64,000 nt of DNA from Dyadobacter sp. CY356 (GTDB lineage: Bacteria > Bacteroidota > Bacteroidia > Cytophagales > Spirosomataceae). The stretch is taken from assembly GCF_021440195.1 (NCBI RefSeq), contig NZ_JAJTSZ010000009.1:62001-126000 (forward strand). The letters are read 5' to 3'. The translations under genes were made by a program, and so were the position numbers. The notes beneath the pieces were generated by a model that worked only from the letters and a program-made list of their open reading frames with translations, was not told the origin of the DNA and searched no databases. This document shows, in pieces, positions 60,958 to 64,000 of this stretch. Every line of letters starts with the position of its first letter. The first letter of the stretch is position 1.

Positions 60958-61815
60958 TCAATAATCCCCCATCGACTCTTCCAACTGCGCCAATGCTGCC
61001 GCTAATTGTTCGTCGTTTGGTGCAACACCGTGCCATTTATGGCTTCCCATCATAAAATCAACGCCATAACCCATTCCGGTATGAAGGATGATCATAATTG
61101 GTTTTGCATGCCCGGCTTTGCTTTTTGCTTCATAAAGAGCTTTTACAACCGAAGCCATATCGTTTCCTTCTTCAACTTCCATTACTTCCCAACCAAATGC
61201 TGCATATTTGGCACCAAGATCACGATTGTCCATAACTTTCGCCGTAGGACCGTCAATTTGCTGACCATTTAAGTCAACAACTGCAATCAGGTTGTCTACT
61301 TTGTGGTGTGGAGCAAAAGTTGCTGCTTCCCAAACCTGGCCTTCCTGCTGCTCGCCATCACCCATCAGGACATAAACAAGACTTGTATCGTTATTCAATT
61401 TCTTAGCCAAAGCAGCTCCGATTGCCACAGACATGCCTTGTCCCAATGAACCGGAAGCAATACGAATTCCTTCCAAATGTTCGTGAGGAGTCGGGTGACC
61501 TTGCAATCTTGAATTTAGTTTACGGAATGTAGCTAATTCAGGAACCGGGAAATAACCTCTGCGCGCCAGAACGCTATACAACAAGGGGGAAATATGGCCG
61601 TTTGAAAGGAAGAAAAGGTCTTCACCTGCGCCATCCATTTCAAATACTACTTTGCCGTCTTTCTCATTCAGCTTCATGCGTTCAAAATACAACGCAACTA
61701 ATAAATCAGTACAGCCTAATGATCCTCCAGGGTGTCCCGACTGGCAACCATGTACCATACGAACGATATCCCTGCGAACTTGTGCTGCTACTTTTTCTAA
61801 TTGTTCAATTTCCAT
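60958..61815 (-). CDS. Transketolase, N-terminal subunit
   Basis: 285 residues: the thiamine-diphosphate binding half, with GHPGGSLGCTDLLVALYF (about 27-44), GSLGQGMSVAIGAALA and the ThDP/Mg motif VYVLMGDGEQQEGQVWEAA. It needs the C-terminal subunit encoded at 57820-58776. The three genes between them are in the same direction and tightly packed, so the whole block may be one transcript. Confidence 0.93.
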   Translation of the reverse strand: MEIEQLEKVAAQVRRDIVRMVHGCQSGHPGGSLGCTDLLVALYFERMKLNEKDGKVVFEMDGAGEDLFFLSNGHISPLLYSVLARRGYFPVPELATFRKLNSRLQGHPTPHEHLEGIRIASGSLGQGMSVAIGAALAKKLNNDTSLVYVLMGDGEQQEGQVWEAATFAPHHKVDNLIAVVDLNGQQIDGPTAKVMDNRDLGAKYAAFGWEVMEVEEGNDMASVVKALYEAKSKAGHAKPIMIILHTGMGYGVDFMMGSHKWHGVAPNDEQLAAALAQLEESMGDY

Positions 61816-61926
61816 TTCTCGATTTTATTATTTTATTGGAGCGTAAAACAGCTGGATTAAAATTCGCGACATCTATTAAACGAACTGCGAATTTCGGATT
61901 TATTAATATGAGTAATTGACTTTTAA

Positions 61927-62385
61927 TTACTCAGTTTTACTCAAAATTTGATCAGTATGGTTTTTAGTATCCACTTTCTGGATTATTTCAGAAATAATAC
62001 CGTTTTCATCTATGACGAAAGTTGTACGTGCTGTCCCCATATAAGTTTTGCCATACATACTTTTTTCTACCCAGACACCATAAGCTTCCACGATCGCGTG
62101 ATCAGTATCGGCTAATAATGGAAAAGGCAGATCATACTTTTTGATAAATTTCTGATGTGATTTTTCGTTATCAACACTCACGCCCAAAACAACATATCCC
62201 TTTATCAAAAGCGATTCATAATTGTCTCTCAGGTTACAAGCCTGGGCTGTACATCCTGGCGTATCATCTTTGGGATAAAAATAAAGAATTACTTTTTTGC
62301 CCTTGAAATCGGAAAGTTTTACATCATTTCCGTTCTGGTCTTTTGCTGAAATTTCCGGTGCTGCCTCACCAATCTGAAGTCCCAT
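61927..62385 (-). CDS. bcp: Thioredoxin-dependent thiol peroxidase (Bcp/PrxQ)
   Basis: 152 residues. The PrxQ motif TPGCTAQACNLRD has the peroxidatic Cys45 and resolving Cys50, with FYPKDDTPGCT before it. It reduces hydroperoxides using thioredoxin. It starts 3 bases after the M23 peptidase stop, so both probably share a transcript. Confidence 0.94.
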   Translation of the reverse strand: MGLQIGEAAPEISAKDQNGNDVKLSDFKGKKVILYFYPKDDTPGCTAQACNLRDNYESLLIKGYVVLGVSVDNEKSHQKFIKKYDLPFPLLADTDHAIVEAYGVWVEKSMYGKTYMGTARTTFVIDENGIISEIIQKVDTKNHTDQILSKTE

Positions 62386-62388
62386 AAT

Positions 62389-64000
62389 TTATTTTCGTTT
62401 TCGTTTTTTGGGTGTGGTAACAGGTTCAACCAAATCAGTTTGCAAGATAGTACTATTTCCGGCCCCATCTTTAACTTCTAACATCAGATCGCCTTCAAAA
62501 AGTTGGCTTTCATCCATTTTTTCTGACCAGATAAAACCTGTTTTGGCATCATAGTTCATCAGAACCCATTCGCCGTTTACATAAGCTTTAAAATTATCAA
62601 TCCCGGAAATCCCGTCACTGATGTAGGCCCTAATCCGTTTTGTGCTATGCTCAACCAGCCTGACCCGTGGTGGAATGGTATCTTTTTGAATGACAAAAGT
62701 GCCCAGCTCTCTGGTTTTAAAAGTAATTTCATCATCCTTCCAGGTTCCTCCGATAAAGCGATAACCATAACCCGTATACCTATAAATACCGCTTCTTTCT
62801 TTTTTAACCGGTATTTCTTCGGGTTTGAAAGAAATCGTTACATAATCTTTCAATGGAATTCCCTTATCATTAATCGTCAGCGAATTATAATTTTTCTGAC
62901 CGACTACGTACAAAGTATCAAATAAAGTATTGGTATCAAATTTAAGTGACCACTTATCCGACTGATATGTTGTTAATTTACCCGGACTTATTTTCGATCT
63001 TAAATAAGTTCTTGCCGTTGTATTTCCAATTTTCACCGAATCAGGAATATAATCCCTTAAATCAGTCAGGAAAACTGCTGTTTCATTTTCATAAAGATCC
63101 GGCGCTTTTTTTACCTCTTTTCCATATACATAAAAGGTAGCAAGCGGCATTGTGCTGCGATAATATTTCGCCCTCACTTTTAATGTATTATTAGAAATTT
63201 CACTTTGGATCCATTCCGGATTTACTTCCATATCATAAACCGGAAGCGGTGGATTTGGCATTTCGCCTTTTATCGAAAAAGTCAGAATTGATGAATTTTC
63301 GTAGGAATCAAAAATTTTAATTATGACCTGATGCGTCAGGGTGTCATTGATAAAAAGTTTGCCTTTGTAGGCCCCCGTTTTGTAAAGATCAAACTGATTA
63401 CCATCTGGCACATAACATTTCAAAAAACGCTGTCCGGTTTCCTGCTCTGTTTCGTAATCAATCAGGTTATTATAATCCCTTGTAGCAGCGTTTGGGAAAA
63501 TCTCCATGTTATAGGCGAAAACTTCCTGTTCGTCCAGTTTTATTTCGATACACTGCAAACCATAGCGAAAGCCTGTTCCGGTCATCATATCATGCGCCAA
63601 TAGTTCCAGACCAACCGTTCCCGTTGCAGTAATCGTTGCCGGAATATGGTATGTTCCGTCTTTTTGGCGAACCGGCGCGTATGTTTGTCTTTCAAATTTT
63701 CCGTTTACCCTGCCATTGATATCCGTCGGACGAATCGCAACATTGACAAATTTTGGCGGCGTTACATCTTTGATTTCATTAAAACCAAAATACAGCGGGT
63801 TCAAGTAATTATCTTTTGAATCACGTATTTCAAAATGCAAATGCGGCCCGGCAGACCCTCCGGTATTACCGGAAAGCGCGATAACCTCTCCTTTTCTGAA
63901 AGCATATTTACCAGCTTCCGGAAAAAGATCTATTTCAAAAGTCTGTTTTTTGTATTGTTCCGTACGAACATAATTGGCCAGCGAATCACTGAATTTCAGC
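62389..64000 (-). CDS. M23 family metallopeptidase, C-terminal part, cut by window edge
   Basis: 536 residues are visible, and the frame continues off the window. Residues near the edge include GEVIALSGNTGGSAGPHLHFEIRD, where GPHLHFE is the zinc-binding and catalytic end of LytM/M23 (key HLHFE). No in-frame ATG is needed at 63840; the TTG there is internal. The rest, about 470 residues, is beta-sandwich-like extension seen in some Bacteroidota M23 proteins (PFEGDLMLEVKDGAGNS near the end). It probably trims peptidoglycan crosslinks in the periplasm. The upstream HxxxD half is outside. Confidence 0.88.
   Translation of the reverse strand, partial: LKFSDSLANYVRTEQYKKQTFEIDLFPEAGKYAFRKGEVIALSGNTGGSAGPHLHFEIRDSKDNYLNPLYFGFNEIKDVTPPKFVNVAIRPTDINGRVNGKFERQTYAPVRQKDGTYHIPATITATGTVGLELLAHDMMTGTGFRYGLQCIEIKLDEQEVFAYNMEIFPNAATRDYNNLIDYETEQETGQRFLKCYVPDGNQFDLYKTGAYKGKLFINDTLTHQVIIKIFDSYENSSILTFSIKGEMPNPPLPVYDMEVNPEWIQSEISNNTLKVRAKYYRSTMPLATFYVYGKEVKKAPDLYENETAVFLTDLRDYIPDSVKIGNTTARTYLRSKISPGKLTTYQSDKWSLKFDTNTLFDTLYVVGQKNYNSLTINDKGIPLKDYVTISFKPEEIPVKKERSGIYRYTGYGYRFIGGTWKDDEITFKTRELGTFVIQKDTIPPRVRLVEHSTKRIRAYISDGISGIDNFKAYVNGEWVLMNYDAKTGFIWSEKMDESQLFEGDLMLEVKDGAGNSTILQTDLVEPVTTPKKRKRK

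Noticed and set aside
1..64000. CRISPR arrays, tRNA/rRNA genes and insertion sequences
   Set aside because: No regularly spaced long repeats, no tRNA cloverleaf or rRNA motif, and no transposase were seen on reading both strands; short tRNAs could still be missed by eye.

Overview
The window comes from a member of the Bacteroidota, most likely a Cytophagales bacterium of the Dyadobacter/Spirosoma type. That placement is my inference from gene content, not from a search. Support comes from a complete gldKLMN type IX secretion (T9SS) core preceded by a PorP/SprF-like gene, a secreted protein with a T9SS type A sorting tail, DUF4271 beside hemD, SPASTA-free PASTA and DivIVA proteins of Bacteroidota style, Tat-exported Gfo/Idh/MocA and sugar isomerase proteins, a split transketolase, and weak Shine-Dalgarno signals. 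Both ends cut genes: an aminopeptidase P (bases 1-320, minus) and an M23 peptidase (62389-64000, minus). No rRNA, tRNA, CRISPR array or insertion sequence was seen.

Layout. 1-9.7 kb: aminopeptidase P, a secreted S8 protease, a small conserved protein, a CPA1 Na+/H+ antiporter, a Tat-exported oxidoreductase/isomerase pair, a lipoprotein ending inside a REP-like repeat, a sterol-desaturase-family enzyme and a fused SpmA/SpmB protein. 9.8-19.2 kb: TolC and an efflux adaptor, DUF456, carboxynorspermidine synthase-like, folB, DivIVA, WD40, phosphopantetheinyl transferase and SirB1-like genes. 19.4-26.4 kb: nucleotide-sugar genes galE-rfbB-rfbA, then an O-methyltransferase, a LysM lytic transglycosylase, DUF3109 and a cysteine-less alkyltransferase-like protein. 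26.4-30.8 kb: a tandem duplication of a small secreted protein with its upstream control region, an NTF2-like lipoprotein, GtrA and a sodium:solute symporter.

30.9-36 kb: clpS, recR, an exported superoxide dismutase, a TPR protein, a TlpA-like thioredoxin, an azurin-like cupredoxin and a membrane protein. 36-45.3 kb: sucD, DUF4271, hemD, porP/sprF-like and gldKLMN. 45.5-53 kb: a collagen-like lipoprotein, DUF4230, miaA, rhodanese, a T9SS cargo protein, PASTA, ribE and hisB. 53-57.6 kb: a 34-residue membrane miniprotein with its own terminator, a small secreted protein, carbonic anhydrase plus SulP, and an ECF sigma/membrane protein/Spy-like operon. 57.8-64 kb: the two transketolase subunits separated by a three-gene block (Uma2 nuclease-like, AAA ATPase, TOPRIM-like protein), then bcp and the M23 peptidase.

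Most genes are housekeeping or envelope functions. The strongest candidate for an undescribed system is the ATPase/TOPRIM pair at 58790-60324, which looks like a two-component anti-phage module inserted with an Uma2 gene between the halves of transketolase. Other unexplained structures are a 38-bp perfect palindrome between ribE and hisB, a 23-bp-arm inverted repeat at 6683-6743, the regulatory half-site array shared by the duplicated secreted proteins, a repetitive insert in GldN, and several families of short intergenic repeats.
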